From Deltaproteobacteria bacterium (lineage in GTDB: Bacteria; Desulfobacterota; Desulfobacteria; Desulfobacterales; JAABPS01): a stretch of DNA of 7,849 nt. Each line of letters begins with the position of its first letter. Positions within the stretch are counted from its first letter, which is position 1. A program made the position numbers and the translations under genes. Of the stretch, positions 6,795 through 7,849 are shown piece after piece. The stretch covers positions 1 through 7,849 of the forward strand of contig JAFDFT010000091.1 of the NCBI GenBank assembly GCA_019309685.1, written 5' to 3'. Below the pieces are notes generated by a model, which had not been told where the DNA came from, searched no databases, and saw nothing but the letters and a program-made list of their open reading frames with translations.

Positions 6795-6869
6795 GCCTAA
6801 CAAGGCGTGGAAGTCGCCGCAGTCCCTAAGGCCTTCTTCCCTCGCTATCTATCAGAATGACCGTTATGT
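6795..6869 (+). repeat. Candidate degenerate attC-like recombination site (HEPN-like cassette)
   Basis: Immediately after the stop codon, GCCTAAC (6795-6801) fits the integron R'' consensus RYYYAAC and is followed by AAGGCG, a common attC continuation. A downstream GTTATGT (6863-6869) resembles the R' box GTTRRRY with one mismatch. Between them, GCG-t-GGAAG (6805-6813) pairs with CTTCC-ct-CGC (6836-6845). The right arm carries about 17 unpaired bases between CGC and GTTA, far more than a normal spacer, so the site is degenerate or rearranged. The element is strikingly GC-rich compared with the AT-rich DNA on both sides. Orientation matches a plus-strand cassette. An alternative is a chance inverted repeat acting as a terminator. 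Confidence 0.35.
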
Positions 6870-6896
6870 GTATGGGAAATTAAGCGGAGATAATAT

Positions 6897-6968
6897 ATGA
6901 AAAATATAAACAATTGTGTTTATCCCCTCCAATCTGGCAGTATGAGAATAATGAATATACACAAATGA
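6897..6968 (+). CDS. Possible 23-residue leader ORF before the methyltransferase
   Basis: An ATG with GGAGA (6886-6890) six bases upstream opens a 23-codon frame (MKNINNCVYPLQSGSMRIMN, then IHK) ending in TGA 16 bases before the methyltransferase ATG. The ribosome binding site is better than that of many real genes here. It has no recognisable motif. It may be a short leader peptide coupled to the methyltransferase, or chance in AT-rich DNA. Confidence 0.25.
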   Translation: MKNINNCVYPLQSGSMRIMNIHK

Positions 6969-6984
6969 AAAGCAGGGAATAATT

Positions 6985-7617
6985 ATGAAACGAATTGTAG
7001 AAAGTCATCAAGATTATTTTCATGACATTGAAAATGCAAATAATTATCTAAACGATGCGAAAAATGCTTCAAAAGCAAAATTTAACAATTTTTTGTCTTC
7101 TATAAAAAAGATGGACATTAAGGGCAAATATTTAGAAATTGGATCTGGACCAGGAATTATTACACAGGTTGTTGCCACACAACATCCACATGCAAAAATT
7201 ATCGCTAATGACATATCACCCGAAATGATTAATCTTGCACAACTGGATTTAGATGAAAATTTAAAGACGAGAATTAAATATAAGGTTGGAGATGCTTGTG
7301 ATATAAATTCGTTAAAAGATTTAGGGAAGTTTGATTTGATCTATTCAACTTTTACACTACATCATTGGGATAATGCAGAATTGGCAATAAAAAACTTATA
7401 CTCGATGCTGAACGATAATGGATTGCTTTATATACATGATTTAAAAAGAGTTATATGGCTTTATTATATAAAATCTCAAAGTGGTTTTTTCAATTCAATT
7501 CGGGCTGCATATAGACCGGATGAAATCAAAACTATGTTGAATAGAATTGGAATTAAGAATTTTAAAATCAGAACAATTTTTCCGTTTTTCATGCAATCCA
7601 TTTTGATAAGAAAATAA
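6985..7617 (+). CDS. Class I SAM-dependent methyltransferase, substrate unknown
   Basis: The 210-residue protein has the Rossmann-like methyltransferase core. Motif I, which binds S-adenosylmethionine, is YLEIGSGPG (49-57). The acidic end of strand 2 is D76 in ANDISPEM, the next motif is GDACDI (102-107), and motif IV is FDLIYSTFTLHHWDN (116-130), typical of the Methyltransf_11/25 group. The C-terminal part (HDLKR 151-155, a hydrophobic WLYYIKS around 158-164 and a final beta region FKIRTIFPFFMQSILI) completes the fold. No signal peptide or transmembrane segment is convincing, so it is probably cytoplasmic. Substrate candidates range from small metabolites to quinone-like compounds, and nothing decides. 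The ATG is preceded by AGGGA (6974-6978). Its base composition is very AT-rich. It is flanked on both sides by attC-like elements, which would make it a single-gene cassette. Confidence 0.88.
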   Translation: MKRIVESHQDYFHDIENANNYLNDAKNASKAKFNNFLSSIKKMDIKGKYLEIGSGPGIITQVVATQHPHAKIIANDISPEMINLAQLDLDENLKTRIKYKVGDACDINSLKDLGKFDLIYSTFTLHHWDNAELAIKNLYSMLNDNGLLYIHDLKRVIWLYYIKSQSGFFNSIRAAYRPDEIKTMLNRIGIKNFKIRTIFPFFMQSILIRK

Positions 7618-7660
7618 ACATCTGAGTATAACAATGTGTAAAATAGGAAATGAAAGAATC

Positions 7661-7728
7661 ACATAACATCACTGCACTGGATTATTACTCCCTCCGCTGC
7701 GTAAAAACCAGTGAGTTCAAGCGTTCTG
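7661..7728 (+). repeat. Candidate attC-like recombination site (methyltransferase cassette)
   Basis: ACATAAC (7661-7667) can pair with GTTCTG (7723-7728) as outer R-like arms with one mismatch. Inside, ACTGCACTGG (7671-7680) pairs with CCAGTGAGT (7708-7716), leaving one extra G out of the helix, a feature known from real attC L'' arms. The strand between the L and R arms is unpaired (ATC on the left, TCAAGC on the right), like the attC central spacer. The segment AGTTCAAGCG just before GTT closely resembles the right end of well-known attC sites. A further TTAC/GTAA pair (7685-7688 with 7701-7704) continues the stem. The length of about 68 bases is normal. Against it: the R' box has GTTC instead of GTTA/G, and R'' has A at a pyrimidine position. 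Confidence 0.45.
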
Positions 7729-7744
7729 CCTCCGAAAATAGCAC

Positions 7745-7773
7745 TTGACATAACGTACGCAATAGCGTACATT
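7745..7773 (+). promoter_or_regulatory. Promoter with overlapping operator for the antitoxin gene
   Basis: A consensus -35 TTGACA (7745-7750), a 17-base spacer and TACATT (7768-7773) form a strong sigma-70 promoter 36 bases before the antitoxin ATG. The spacer holds a perfect inverted repeat GTACGC-AATA-GCGTAC (7755-7770), extended by outer A/T pairs, that runs into the -10 box. A protein bound there would block RNA polymerase. This is the expected layout for autoregulation by the antitoxin or toxin-antitoxin complex. Confidence 0.8.
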
Positions 7774-7809
7774 GTTGGAAGATATTAACTCAAGATTTGG
7801 AGGTCGATT

Positions 7810-7849
7810 ATGCCAATTTTAACAGCAACTGAAGCAAGATCAAAGCTTT
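7810..7849 (+). CDS. Phd/YefM-family antitoxin, first 13 codons (runs off the right edge)
   Basis: Only the N-terminus is present: MPILTATEARSKL. The xITATEARxxL start is the hallmark of the YefM/Phd antitoxin family, whose N-terminal domain binds the operator and whose C-terminal tail neutralises the partner toxin (commonly a YoeB/RelE-type mRNA interferase or a Doc-type kinase). GGAGG (7799-7803) lies six bases before the ATG, and a strong promoter with a dyad operator sits just upstream, fitting a self-regulated toxin-antitoxin operon. The toxin gene would lie beyond the window, so its type cannot be stated. Because only 13 codons are seen, the call depends on this short motif plus the operator layout. 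Toxin-antitoxin pairs with their own promoter are common cargo of chromosomal integron arrays. Confidence 0.72.
   Translation, partial: MPILTATEARSKL

Overview
The window looks like a Gram-negative bacterial chromosome. It carries a lipoprotein with a signal peptide and lipobox, a FabH-type condensing enzyme, and strong GGAGG ribosome binding sites. The protein style suggests a Desulfobacterota-like (sulfate-reducer-type) genome, but that is inference from general resemblance and is not secure. The left third is ordinary, moderately GC-rich metabolic DNA. The right half is clearly more AT-rich and looks like accessory DNA.

Layout. Positions 1-3366 hold three minus-strand genes. The nitronate monooxygenase-like flavoprotein (2218-3366) is followed 121 bp later by a KAS III / FabH-like condensing enzyme (1089-2096), and the two are plausibly co-transcribed from a promoter near 3450-3479. 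A good hairpin terminator (1018-1056) closes that unit. Beyond it lies the N-terminal part of an MFS transporter of the anion:cation symporter type, which runs off the left edge. A 609-bp AT-rich gap (3367-3975) with several palindromes separates these from plus-strand genes: a small lipoprotein of unknown function (3976-4578) and, 44 bp later, a beta-lactamase-fold serine hydrolase/esterase (4623-5780).

After another AT-rich gap (5781-6170), the last 1.7 kb is a run of small, unrelated, same-strand genes. They are a protein whose C-terminus resembles the start of an Apea/HEPN-like helical domain and which seems cut short (6171-6791), a class I SAM methyltransferase (6985-7617), and the start of a Phd/YefM-type antitoxin with its own promoter and operator (7745-7849). 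Two imperfect-hairpin elements resembling degenerate integron recombination sites (attC) lie after the HEPN-like gene (6795-6869) and after the methyltransferase (7661-7728). Both have the orientation expected for cassettes read on the plus strand.

The most interesting reading is that the right end is part of an integron-like cassette array, or the decayed remains of one: hypothetical gene plus attC, methyltransferase plus attC, then a toxin-antitoxin cassette with its own promoter. No integrase is visible in the window and both attC candidates deviate from consensus, so this remains a hypothesis. No rRNA, tRNA, CRISPR array, transposase or phage gene was recognised.
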